From contig JADNRX010000050.1 of NCBI GenBank assembly GCA_015501595.1, positions 124,001-188,000 of the forward strand: DNA of 64,000 nucleotides, written 5' to 3'. Positions 11,510-24,034 of the stretch are shown here, in pieces. This stretch comes from Hymenopellis radicata. Taxonomy: Eukaryota > Basidiomycota > Agaricomycetes > Agaricales > Physalacriaceae. Position 1 is the stretch's first letter. Every line of letters starts with the position of its first letter. The position numbers and the translations under genes were made by a program. Under the pieces are notes generated by a model. That model was not told the DNA's origin. It saw nothing but the letters and a program-made list of their open reading frames with translations, and ran no database searches.

Positions 11510-13147
11510 CTACCAGCACGTAGCTTGGACATTCCTCTGTCGCAAACCCCGCATGCACTCCAGAACTTCCGGTACAAGGTTACCTCCATTACGGATGCCG
11601 AGGACAACGGACGAGAGACAACCATCTGCGCGCGACGAGAGCGCGGAGAGCAGTTCCCTGTCGGGCTGACGATCCTCCGCCCACACCAATTCGAGAGACG
11701 TCAACTCCGGTAAGAGGGCATCGGTAGATAGCTGCTCGAAAAGTCTCTTGTTGAGCAGAGGCGGCCCCAAATCAGCTTCAATGACCTGTAGGTATTTGAG
11801 ATGGCCCATGTCACGGAGCGCATCAACCAGGCTGTCCGCCAACGTCGGCTGCGCAGTCCTCCCAGGATAAGTGTCAACATGCTGGCCGTGCATGACAAGA
11901 CAGAACGTGCTCAGTTTGCATCGCGAAGATTGGAGGAATCCAGGCAGCACAAGGAGCGGGTTGATCCAAAGCTTGTTCTCGAGGTCGCGAGAGATTACTG
12001 TGAGATCTTCGAGAGTGGGAATGGAAATGTTGCGAAAAAATGCAGACAGGCCATAGGTCCAGAACTGCGAATTAAGTATAAGGGTGGTGATATGGAGTGT
12101 GAACGATATCTGGGGGAAAAGGTAGAAATTAGCTGATCCGTTAAGAATGAGTGTTCGACTCTCTCCATCTTGGAAGTCTTTATCGAGATACCTCAGCTCC
12201 GCCGCATTGTGCTCATCAGTTTGAACTCGTCGTAATTGTCGCCAAGGTAGTCGGGCATCTGCCCAAAACAAATATTGACTCTCGCAACAATCGAGAAAGT
12301 TGACGGTGGCCAACAATGGAGCATCACTGAAAATGCTAGGTAGGCGAAGCGTCTCACCGGGGGCATCCGTTATTGCCAAGGTCAGAGATTCAAGAAGAGA
12401 AGCATTCAATTGCTCCATCTGGTGGAGCCAGTGACCGTCAAGATCTTCCAACAGTTGAACGTCTGCTCGCTTCATATGGAACTCGGCATGCTTCCACTGA
12501 GCGAAGCTCGCATAAACATCGCCCACGACCTCGACATGGTAGTCATACGTTTCTTCATACGGAATATTATCGTCGCCATATGCGTGAGGGCGCTCCTTGT
12601 CAGGAATCTTCACCTTGACGGAAATTGGGATCCCCCCACATCGTTGGAGAAAATGTTCATAGACGGGCACGCCACAGGCGCTGGAGTACGGCGCAACGTA
12701 GATGTTCGTCCACAAAGCAGGCGTAGAAATGGAAATATCGCGCCATTTAGAGCAGACAAGGCTAATGGAAAGCGGGGTTTTGTATTCGTCCTCTTGAAAG
12801 GAAGTACATGCCGAGGCAAAGATGATACCAAGGACTTCAGTAGGAAGCTGGCGGATGGGGGAGGACTGAATGAAATGTGTGGTTCGATGGATATGCCTCT
12901 CGAGATGGGCGTGGTGCGTCTTCAGCGCCCTAAGCAATAACTCGACACGCTGAATTTCCTGGGCCAACGTTGTTAACTCGACGGACGGGTCGGTCAAGCT
13001 GCTCTCTATGGAGGAGGATTCCGTTCTCGAAGGATTGCAATACGCTCTAGCGAAGTCTCCTTCAAAGGGCAATATAGGCGAGGTCAGCGTGATTGACGCG
13101 TGACATCTCGGGCACAGCTCAACGTCGGTTGTGTTCGTGATGGTCAT
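11510..13147 (-). CDS. F-box protein with LRR-like C-terminus (family A, intact copy)
   Basis: Single open exon of 545 residues, started at the ATG shared by its paralogues (upstream in-frame codons lack ATG). Order: CPRC zinc-ribbon-like pair at residues 12-15, predicted coiled coil at about 58-90, F-box at about 97-140 (IRQLPTEVLGIIFASACTSF, then LSISLVCSKWRDIS, TPALWTNIYV), then an irregular LRR-like region to the end (LTSLELVWAEDRQP, VLGIRNGGNL). The F-box predicts binding to Skp1 in an SCF ubiquitin ligase, with substrate unknown. Such families are greatly expanded in Agaricomycetes. It is the only uninterrupted full-length member of family A in this window. Its mirror copy is at 58480-60118. 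Confidence 0.85.
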   Translation of the reverse strand: MTITNTTDVELCPRCHASITLTSPILPFEGDFARAYCNPSRTESSSIESSLTDPSVELTTLAQEIQRVELLLRALKTHHAHLERHIHRTTHFIQSSPIRQLPTEVLGIIFASACTSFQEDEYKTPLSISLVCSKWRDISISTPALWTNIYVAPYSSACGVPVYEHFLQRCGGIPISVKVKIPDKERPHAYGDDNIPYEETYDYHVEVVGDVYASFAQWKHAEFHMKRADVQLLEDLDGHWLHQMEQLNASLLESLTLAITDAPGETLRLPSIFSDAPLLATVNFLDCCESQYLFWADARLPWRQLRRVQTDEHNAAELRYLDKDFQDGESRTLILNGSANFYLFPQISFTLHITTLILNSQFWTYGLSAFFRNISIPTLEDLTVISRDLENKLWINPLLVLPGFLQSSRCKLSTFCLVMHGQHVDTYPGRTAQPTLADSLVDALRDMGHLKYLQVIEADLGPPLLNKRLFEQLSTDALLPELTSLELVWAEDRQPDRELLSALSSRADGCLSSVVLGIRNGGNLVPEVLECMRGLRQRNVQATCW

Positions 13148-13440
13148 GGACAGCCTGATTAAATTTCTGTTCAAGTAAGCGGGACCAAAGTCAAATAAAG
13201 GCTCACAATGTTCCCTGAGTAGGGACTAATAAGGCCCGTACTGGGACGCGCAACTCGCTGCAGCTACGATCCGTGTCAAAAATAATCTATATGGATAGCA
13301 CCACCAACGCACCGTTCGTAAATCGCTTCCTAACGTGGTCGACGCTAACGTTGAAGGCAGCCTCCAAGTGCCCAAGCTGATGATGGTTCTTGACAAGACC
13401 TTCCGGCTAGGCCGGGCCGTTACCTTGAACATCTTCCCCT
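13148..13440 (-). promoter_or_regulatory. Conserved upstream region of the family A F-box gene
   Basis: The about 290 bp upstream of the start are nearly the same as those upstream of the F-box copy at 58480, and partly as those upstream of the copy at 62720. Shared landmarks include the string before the ATG (aaatttaatcaggctgtcc), ttatttgacttt, and a segment containing tttacgaacggtgcgtt. Conservation of the promoter along with the coding region shows that whole transcription units were duplicated. 13441-13728 shows nothing further. Confidence 0.6.
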
Positions 13441-13728
13441 TTGGAAATACACTTGACCCATTCTTTGCTTGACTCTACGACCACAAGGCTGGCGTCCTGT
13501 TTTGCGTTGAGCGCTGATGGACTTTCTCCATAAACACAACAGATTCAGCTGAACTTGCAGACAGCCCGCTCCTATATGAGGCTCTTCACCACCACTTTCG
13601 TTTGCTCTTCCACGAATGGTCGGCTTACTACAGACTCCCTATGACTTTGCCGTTCGTCACTGTCTCGGCTGGTATATGTGGGCGTGGATGCGGGCCCTGC
13701 CTAGGGTCCCTGGTAGAAGAGAAGTCGT

Positions 13729-14130
13729 AGCCACAAATAAACATTCTCTGTGTCGAACGACAAGAGCTTGACATAGCTGTTGATCCTATTGGACGCGCCC
13801 GTTTTGTATGAAGAGATGGCCGCCACACGGCTGTGCTGGATACTTATCTTGGTCCTCAATTGCAAGGGTCGGTTTTGAAGTAACCTTGACCAGGTAAGTA
13901 GTGGCGAGCATACAAAAGGACGGGGCAGTGGAGGAACTGTATCATAATTATCTCACCAATGCTACACGTTACAGGTCGAGTCTTGTCCCTTCCGTGTACG
14001 CAGGGCCATCGATGGAGCGCGTCCGGAGTCGTCGAGAAGTGGTCTGGTGAAAAAGGCGGGAACGTGCATAGCGATGTCATCCAGAGTAGCTATTGCCTCA
14101 GTTAAGTAGCTGTCGAGCCACAGAGATCCA
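13729..14130 (+). repeat. Direct repeat, left member (about 0.4 kb)
   Basis: Matches 16529-16899 in the same orientation, starting with agccacaaataa and gtgtcgaacgacaagagctt, and ending near gtcgagccacagagatcc. The right member is the DNA upstream of the left halogenase copy, so this left member looks like the upstream region of a further, missing copy. No LTR hallmarks or gag/pol sequence are present. Confidence 0.8.
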
Positions 14131-14359
14131 CGGCATAGTACCAACCGAAGTTATTGACCTTTTCTTAGACTTGCTCCTGCTCATCGGGCTGTCTAGATCT
14201 TTTCTTAGAGCGTATTTGCCGCCGCTGGCAGACCCACCGAATATGAGAGCCCCTAATATATCAACAAGACAGCGTTCGAGGGCGTTTGTACTCGGGGAGC
14301 GTATAAAAGCGTACGAATCACTAATTAGACTTACAGTACTAATCATACAGCGGCAGATA

Positions 14360-16409
<2,050 letters not shown>

Positions 16410-16528
16410 TTACAGTGGGGGGTCCTTGGAATACGGGAAAGCCCTCGCGACACTAGATGCTAATAAGTACCGGAGTGGATGGCGGGTGCCTAGGTAAGGC
16501 GAGGGTCGCTGCCAGCAAGAGAAAGCGG

Positions 16529-16899
16529 AGCCACAAATAACCATTGTATGTGTCGAACGACAAGAGCTTGACATAGCTGTTGATCCTATTGGACGCGCCC
16601 GTTTGGTATGAAGAGAATGGCCGCCACACAGCTGTGCTGGATATCTTGGTCTTCAATTGCAAGGGTCGAATAAGTAACCTAGACCAGGTAGTGGCGAGCC
16701 TACAAGAAGACGGGGGATATTGTAAGAACTGTATCATGGTCGCCTGACCAATGCTACACGTTACAGGTCGAGTCTCGTCCCCTTCCATGTACGCAGGGGC
16801 GTCCGGAGTCGTCGAGAAGTGGTCCGGTGGAAAAGGTGGGAACGTGAATCCAGAGTAGCTATTGCCTCAGTTAAGTAGCTGTCGAGCCACAGAAATCCA
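16529..16899 (+). repeat. Direct repeat, right member; upstream region of the left halogenase copy
   Basis: Same orientation as 13729-14130, offset by exactly 2800 bp at the left edge. Together the pair brackets the left halogenase copy, which suggests a collapsed tandem duplication. Confidence 0.8.
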
Positions 16900-17458
16900 A
16901 CCGTTATTGACGGGAATAGTGAAACAATAAATTGTCCAGCGACGATCTGCGTACTCTCTCTGCATGAAAGTTGCAGCTGATGTTATGCAAAATCACTGCA
17001 GACATCGACGTAAATGGTAGATAAATAGATTAAGACCCCGGTCAATTTACCTGAACTGGATACAGCTACTACTGCATGCTGAAGCGGCGACACTAGGATT
17101 AGAGTCGTCACAATCCAATAGAGGAAGCGGAGAGGCCTGGAGCAGGAACAGAGCTATGGCGGGTTAAATCTAAAGCGGGCAATGCAAGAAGTATTGGAGC
17201 GTACGAATAAGAGCGAAGAGAATGTGATAGCGCACGTTGCATCCTCGAACGAACAAACCGAACTGAGCGATACTACCTCCAATGTCTCAAATCGATAATG
17301 TGTAGTTCTGGACGCCGTGGTATACTTAGTAGAAGGCAAATCGACTGCATTCAGGGTAAATGTACAAAGGACAGTGGTTATCTGAGACAGCGAAGAGAAA
17401 GCGAGCAACAACACTCTAGGTAAGAACAGAGCAAGCAGACACAAGCCAGGAAGAGACG
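16900..17458. other. Spacer at the edge of the left halogenase arm
   Basis: Lies downstream of HOP1 and upstream of the halogenase flank. No recognisable coding sequence. The strong homology to the right arm ends here. Confidence 0.4.
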
Positions 17459-20400
17459 TTATTCAGCTAGGTCCACAGCAGGCGCAATAGAAACCTTGAT
17501 TTTCTTCTTCGCTCTAGATCCATCGTCGGCACGAGAGCGTTTGAGATCAACAGGAGCTTGAGTTTCATAGTCGTCTTGAGTTTGAGTATCTTGAGCAACA
17601 TCAGGCAAGACGGCTTTTGGAGGTCTGGAGACGGGGTTCTGTACATCACGCATCAGCATACGGTTTCCGTAGAAGTAACGACGAAAAACTAACATGCTGG
17701 TTGAGTCCTAACAAGCAGCTCTCCGCATCCTGACTGGGGTTGAAGTAGTCCGCGTACTCCTTCGACTGTTTCATCTGGTAGTTGAAGACATAGCGAGACT
17801 TTTGCATGTTCCTTCGCGCCTTCGTTTGCTTTCCTTTGCCTTTGACTTTACCTTTGCCTCTGGCGCGAGTTTCAGCGAAGCCGATGTCGTCGACGACTAG
17901 CTCTTGCTCAACAATGAAGTCTGTAACGTAGTTAATGAGACGAAGACAGCGTAACACCAGCCTTACTCTCTAGTTCCAGACGTTTGAAGAGTTGCCTTCC
18001 TAAATTGCTCTCACAACCTTCGGAGTCTCAGATTGGGGATATTAGCCAAGAGGAAGTAGGTACCCATTTCCTTCGTAAACTGAGCGCTCGCTTCCGGGTT
18101 ATATTTCTCTGCGATCTTAATAGCGCGCCTACAATATAAATGATCAAGACTTCTCAATACGGATGAAAATCAAGTACCTGAACGACGCGAGGTCTCTGAA
18201 CTTCGACAGCATTGTCGGGTAGAGACCAACCTTGATCAGCGCCCAGGATGGGTCTCTACGCAGCCGACAATCGAAGCAAATAAACGTATCAGGAAGCCTC
18301 GTATCCTGTGCGGAATGGTATCTGCAATGCACTTGTTAGACCCCAGACTGCCCCCTGCGATTGAAAGTTGATACGAACCCCATACACCTACAAATCCAAA
18401 TTTAATATTTTTCCCCGGCAGTCATCAGCAGCCGAAACAGTGGGAACGCACCACACATGATACCATCGCTCGCAGCCTCCCTCACAGAAAGAACTTGCGT
18501 CTTCCATCTAGTGTAGGGGAGAGAATCAACACTCTATGATGACAGTCATAGGTTCAACGTACTGTCGAGCCACATTCGCAATCCACTACATCGTCATTCA
18601 CTTTCTCCTTCTTGAGAGGTTTGGGTGTAGCTTCGATGACCTCCGGCTCAGGTGTTACCCCAAACGACTGAATGCTTGACGGAGGTAGCGACGAGTTGTG
18701 ATTCATGACTTGAGTCTCCATGTCTGCGTTACCGTTTTAGTTGTCTACAACGTCCAAGAAATCGAGGAGACCTACCCAACATGATAGTATCCTCGACGGC
18801 ATCATTGCTTAGAACGAGTTTCTGAAGCATTTGTGTGTCGATGTCATCATCCTCTTCTCGACGATGAGTGGTTGGACAGGGCGTGCCTAATTCAGACGAA
18901 AGTTCGCGTGAGTCGCGTCTGGGAGAGAAATGCATCAGGTCGTCGCGGAAAGGAGAGGTGACACGACCCCTGCTGCGATTCGTCGGTGTGGGCGTGTACT
19001 CTGCACACTGCGTTGCGGCGATCATGGGCGCATCTATGGGTTGCGTAGACATCTACTGGAAGCTTGAGAATGAACTATAACGAAAAGAAACATTCTACCA
19101 TCTCATCCAAGCAAGTCGGTACAGCTTGCGTTGTCTCACCATAGACAGCTCCATCGACTTGCATCATATCTGCGGGAATAGGCTCGATGTCCCCGCCTTG
19201 ATTCCGGACGCCTACTGGAATTGGCCGGACCTCTTTGACAGGATGCGATCCAACCAACAAATACGTGCCGTCGCTTTGTCGTACAAAGTCGGACTCGTCC
19301 TCGCCATCGGCATCCACATCGCATGTTGCATCAGCATCTGCTTCCCAAACTACATTTCTCGTCCCGGCGTCCTCCTTCTGCTTGCTAGCTTGTTCCAAAC
19401 GAAGGGATGCCTCTTCAGCTGGAGTGAGAGCTGCCGGGGGCGCCATGCGTTTCGTGGTCGTGCCAGTGAACGGTGCACTGTCATGTTCTGTTGAAGAAGG
19501 AAGATACGTTGCGATAGACGTTACGCTAACGTTGACACTTAAATGTATGTTAGCATTTTCTTCGGAACCTAGATGAGGGAGAAACGTACGCGTGGTGGCC
19601 TGTGTCGACCTTACCAATATCCCATTTATCGGGAACTTCATCCAAATCATGGGTCATGAAGTACCATTTATCTTTGTCAACATCAGCTGCTTGAAAGTGC
19701 GGTGGCTCGTATTCCGATGGCGTGTCATCCGTATAAAACATCTTGAATGAGGCATATCTTCGTTCTGTTGGGACAATCAGAAGGAAGAAGCTGAAGACGG
19801 CGAGCATAAACGTACTCGGCAAGACGTCCATTTGAGTCATGGAAGTAATCAATGTTTTCAGTAAGGTCTAAAGCGGCCGGTAAGTTCCAATTCGACCAAA
19901 AAAAGGCGCATATATGCGCACTTTTACGCTTCGTTTTACGTCCCGCAGCGTCGGCAGCTTGCCTTTGCTCACGGCTTCTGCTACCGGATCCTTCATTCTC
20001 TGTAGTGGGCTACTACTCTCAAGAGTCATAACGGGTATGGTAGTGGTGGTTCCAGGTAGTGTGTGATACTGTATATGACTCGGTGTGAGATTCAGAAGCC
20101 AGCAATAAGAGGGCTGACCTTGAAATTGAAGGTATAGGCTTCGATGATGCTGATACAGGTCAGATGCTGTTGTCGAAAGAGAATCGTACTCATACTTGTT
20201 GGGATCTTTGCTATCCTATAGCAGGTCAGAAGGAGACCGCCGTATAGGAAGATGGGTAACACACCAGATATACGGCAAAAATGAACGTCTTGAGATAACT
20301 CTTCTGCAGAGCATCAAAAACTCCATTTTCCTGGAAGCCTTTAGCGGTATGCAATGGAATTACGAGGGTAACAAACCAGGTAGTTTGAAGAGCCGATCTG

Positions 20401-20822
20401 CCTCGTCGGTGTAACCGCGAGTCATAGTCTGCCAAGACCATTAAAACGACACAAGGCAAGCATGGAAACGCGTACCATAATCTTGAAGCTGTTGACGTTG
20501 AAGCCTCGCTTCTGCCTGAGGTCCAGAGACGAAAAGCTTTCGGACGATTGAGACAGCGACGTCTCGTCCGACGTTACAAAATGACCTGTCAGTCCATTAG
20601 ACAAAGGTAAAGCCTTTGTTCCGGTACTTGCTTTCAGAAAAGTTGTCGTTTGGCAGCAGCTCCCTGGCACAATCGGTGAAAAGGATCCCGGCGTCGGCGC
20701 AGACGGACGTACCTCATGAACGCGATACAGCCGAGACCCGCCTTCAACAGCGTCTGCACCGATGCCAGGCTCTGCGCCGAGGTAATGGCTTGTACCTCTG
20801 TGCGATTCAGCTGGTTCTGCAT
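17459..20822 (-). CDS. HOP1: Meiotic HORMA-domain protein Hop1 with PHD-type zinc finger
   Basis: Meiotic chromosome-axis protein that promotes interhomologue recombination and synapsis checkpoint signalling. The start ATG at 20822 opens MQNQLNRTEVQ, followed by SLASVQTLLKAGLGCIAFMR and ELLPNDNF. Later exons give RGYTDEADRL, NGVFDALQKSYLKTFIFAVY, DSKDPN, EAYTFNF and RRYASFKMFYTDDTPSEYEP, all in HORMA order (about residues 10-265). After an acidic linker comes a PHD-like finger (CECGS, FCEGGCERWYHVWC, TFICFDC) and a winged-helix-like stretch, then a basic C-terminal tail (RAKKKIKVSIAP) that is a candidate closure motif. More than ten introns. The second intron (20586-20631) has a GC donor. Exon limits in the middle third are approximate. 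Hop1 identity is confident from the HORMA blocks; the closure motif is inference. Confidence 0.85.
20586..20631 (-). other. GC-AG intron in HOP1
   Basis: The donor reads GAAA/GCAAGT. Using it restores the frame between ELLPNDNFSES and HFVTSDETS. The nearby GT (4 bp downstream) gives a frame that loses the HORMA sequence. Confidence 0.7.
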
Positions 20823-21035
20823 GATGGTGGTCGGGAGCAAGAAGACAAGCGTGACAGAGTCACCGTTACCATCGCGTACGCGCTGGCACGTGGGTCGCGA
20901 CTTGCGCGACATCGCGTCAATTTGGAAACCACACTATCACTTCTGAGTCGAAGGCATTACTCCTATGAACATTGTGTATTTCGAAATGGGGTCGTTTTGA
21001 GTATATAGTACACACTGCGCCGATGATCCAGGTAT

Positions 21036-22354
21036 CTATTCATCCTCGTCTTCCGTGTCTTCAGCCTCGACTCCTTCTGAGCCACCAATCCACTCATCGT
21101 CCCCAGTAAAGTCCCAGACGTCGATACAGGGAGTATTACCGCGATAGGTAGCAGCAACACACCATCTACCCTCAAACGCAACTTGCCGGACAGTAGTAGT
21201 TCCAGACAAGCTGAGATCTCGCATCACTGTTCCGTCTTTGATATTCCACAACTTGAGAATTCCATCCGAGCCACTCAACACTTTAGAGTCGTCATGCTGG
21301 AAGCAGGTTATAGCATCCGTGTGCTCCGCTAGGGTACACTCAAGTGCTCCTGTGTCGGGATTCCAAACGCGCAGAGTAGCATCAGCCGCGCCCGACACTA
21401 GATATGAAGGAGACAGTGCAAGCAACCCAATTAAAGACGTGTGGCCACTCAGAGTGTACCTGCATTCTCCCGTGCGAATATCCCAAACACGAATATTCCC
21501 GTCCATGGAACCTGAATACGCCTGGTGGCGCTTAGGATCCAGGACAACAGCATACACTGTGACATAGCATGACTGCGGCGATAGATGTACAATGAACATC
21601 TGACACACCTTTCTGTGTATGAGCCCGCAAGATGTGTTTGCAAGCACCGGTAGCAAGATCCCACACTCGGACGTTATGATCATAGCTTCCAGAAACCAAG
21701 GTGCGTCCTCTCGCCGCCAAGCCTCTTATAACGCCTTCATGACCTTCAAGGTGTGCTCTATGATACGGGTTCTCATCGGCATTCTATCACCACCATCAGA
21801 CCATCCATCCGTGATGTAGTTGAACGAGAAAGGCTTACTGGAACCTCCGTTGAATCCAGGTCAATGCGATACTCCGGCTCTCCAGGTCTTGGAACCGTCC
21901 AAACGCGAATTGAATGATCGCGACTACCAGTAACAATCACTGGTCTCTTTGGCCACTTCTCCCTTGTTATGACACCAGCCTCATTCACAACATCAACCCA
22001 TTCCGGCTTGACAATCACGACACAGCGAACCGTGCTAGTATGGGCGCCGAATACGTGTGTACAACGCCCCGTGTTCAAGTCCCATATCCTGACAGTCCTA
22101 TCCACCGAGCCGCTAACAAGGGTATCCTTTATGACGCACAACGACCAGACACCACCATCACAATGGCCGGTGAGCGAGTGTCTGTGCAAGACCTGGCCCG
22201 TCTCAACAGAGTAGACTTGTATTGAATGATCATCCGATGCTGTGATGAGGTGGCCTTCGTACAGGATGAGGCAAATGATGACAGAAGACCCGTGTGCTGG
22301 CAACGAGAAATGAGACGTGGTCATGGCACTGTTGGAGGGTTTGGATGCGATCAT
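21036..22354 (-). CDS. WD40-repeat protein, F-box-less paralogue of a Cdc4/Pop1-like protein
   Basis: Exon 1 is 21839-22354. Two further exons run to the stop at 21036, with frame kept at both introns. The protein is a WD40 propeller of about seven or eight blades: SASDDHSIQVY, SGSVDRTVRIWD, TGSRDHSIRVW, SGSYDHNVRVWD, SGSMDGNIRVWD, SGAADATLRVWN, SGSDGILKLWN, then an acidic end. It aligns blade by blade with the full-length protein at 37682-40476 but begins just before the first blade, so the dimerisation region and F-box are missing. No F-box remnant is visible upstream to 22774. The ORF is intact, so a shortened functional protein that binds substrates without recruiting Skp1 is possible (inference). 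The start ATG is the first in frame. Confidence 0.8.
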
Positions 22355-22774
22355 TGATAAAAATCATCTAAGGGCGCCTAACAAAAACGTGACTGGAAGT
22401 CAGATAGTTTGAGCGCGTTTGCGCGAGGCGCTTGCAATAGTCGGAGCGATTGGACTCAACGCAGAATTAACATCGAAACTGTCGATCATCTACGTTGACC
22501 GTTGACGCCCATGTCATTAATTGACTTCACCCACTCCTGCGTTCGTGAACACATAAGACGGCACTATCTGCGTGTCTTTGGGGTATGTACGCGTCACCGC
22601 AGTTACTATTGACACTTATCAAACCTCGCACAAGAACGAACAAGATGGTCACTTACGAACGCCCATGACACTGGTGACTGCAGCATCAACAGGCTTGTTT
22701 TAGATCATAAAATTGCAAAAAAATGGTATTCCATATACAGAATTAATGCTTGTCTTCGAAAAGGTAGTGTCTCT
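22355..22774. other. Short intergenic region
   Basis: No F-box remnant of the WD40 gene and no other coding signal were found here. Confidence 0.45.
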
Positions 22775-24034
22775 TCACTGCCACTGATTGTCGTACAATT
22801 CACTGCTGGGATCGCACTGGATGTCCGAGAATGCGTTCGCTTTCGGAGAAGCGCTCTTGGACTTGAAAGCATTCAGAGGATACTTCTTATCCTCGAGTCT
22901 CTCCAACGCCATCTTTTCCTACGCGAGACATCAACAGCAGTTCATCAGAATGGGGGGGGGGGGGCGGTACTCACGATTTCGGCCTTACTCCTGCCACCAA
23001 CTTCCTCAGTCTTTCCCCAGTCGATCAGAGTGACCGTGATGTCGTCCTCATTTTGACCCTCAAAGAGGACATTTCCATTACTCGTAAAGTCGCTGTTGAG
23101 ATTTGGATGAGCCCCAAGCTAGCTAAAATGGAGAGGCTCATGAACGTACTCGTGCACAATGTGCTTCGAAATCGCAATATCCGCCACCTTCTTCGCGATC
23201 GCCTCCCGGACAGCCTTCATGAAGGACTTACACTGCGGGCCCTTGTTGTCGTTCTTCTTCACGTACCAGTCGTACGCGTGCCAGTCATACAGCTTCGTGC
23301 GTTTCCCGTCTATCATGTCGGGCATGATCGCAAAGACCGTGCCGTCCTTTTGCTTAGCGTCCATGATGAGCTGCCCAACTTTCTGCAGGTTTTCGCTTTC
23401 GATCTTTCCTTTGCCGACATGGGAATACTCCTTGGCCACGGCCTTGTAGCCTTTAACTTTGTCGCTTAGCTCGAACACCGTGCCGGACTCTCCAGAGCCA
23501 AGTTCGTCGCCCAGTGTGTACTTTTTGCCGTCGATTTCGATTTGATCGCCTGTGTGTGTTGATGTGAGAATGGGATAGCAGGGGTTGACTGAAGACATAC
23601 CGCAATTGAACTTGCTTCGTGCAAATAGTGAACGAGGCGTCTTGGAGCGAGCTTTGCACTTGGGATTTTTGTCTTTGCTGTCCTTGTCCTTGTCTTTGTC
23701 TTTACTGTCCTTGTCCTTGTCCTTGCTGTCCTTGTCCTTGTCTTTGCTGTCCTTGTCCTCGTCTTCGCTGTCCTTGTCCTCGTCTTCGCTGTCCTTGTCC
23801 TCGTCTTCGCTGTCCTTGCCTTTCCTCTTGTCATTTTTCGATGTCGAAGCTCGAGCAGCGAATGCATTCAAATTTTCCTCTGCGCGCGCAAGACTGGAGG
23901 AGATTTCCTGTGGTTTTAACGTTGAGCTGGGCATTGAATCTACTCTGACATAGCGAGAAACATACCAAGGGATGTGCTGCTACCTGAGAGAGGGCGAAGG
24001 CCAATGTACCGACGAGAAAAGCGTTGAGGCGCAT
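22775..24034 (-). CDS. Secreted protein-kinase-like protein with a Lys/Asp/Ser repeat linker
   Basis: Exon 1 (23966-24034) encodes a signal peptide (MRLNAFLVGTLAFALSQVAA) and HPL. Its 58-bp intron joins in phase to exon 2 (23601-23907), which holds a highly charged repeat of KDSEDED and KDSKDKD units. From about residue 126 a kinase-like fold follows: glycine loop LGSGESGTVFEL (143-148), AVAKEY with candidate ATP-anchoring Lys at about 165, and IESENLQKV as a possible Glu helix. After another intron come a catalytic-loop-like HDDFTSNGNVLF and a DFG-like LIDWG. The stop is at 22775. If the intron choices hold, the key Lys, Asp, Asn and Asp are all retained. No kinase family could be named. Secretion of a kinase fold is unusual in fungi. 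An intron near 22970 contains 13 consecutive G. Confidence 0.65.
23655..23830 (-). repeat. Coding minisatellite (18-21 bp units, KDSKDKD/KDSEDED)
   Basis: About nine units of gacaaggacagcaaagac-type sequence on the minus strand. The N-terminal units encode KDSEDED, the C-terminal ones KDSKDKD. The frame is preserved throughout. This also produces long spurious Leu/Ser- and Thr/Arg-rich ORFs in other frames. Confidence 0.85.

Noticed and set aside
22950..22964. G13 run as a functional quadruplex element
   Set aside because: It lies in an intron of the kinase-like gene and is a single homopolymer, so slippage-prone DNA is the simplest view.
23585..23953. Plus-strand Leu/Ser- or Pro/Cys-rich ORFs
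   Set aside because: They come from reading the KDSKDKD minisatellite of the secreted kinase-like gene on the wrong strand or frame.
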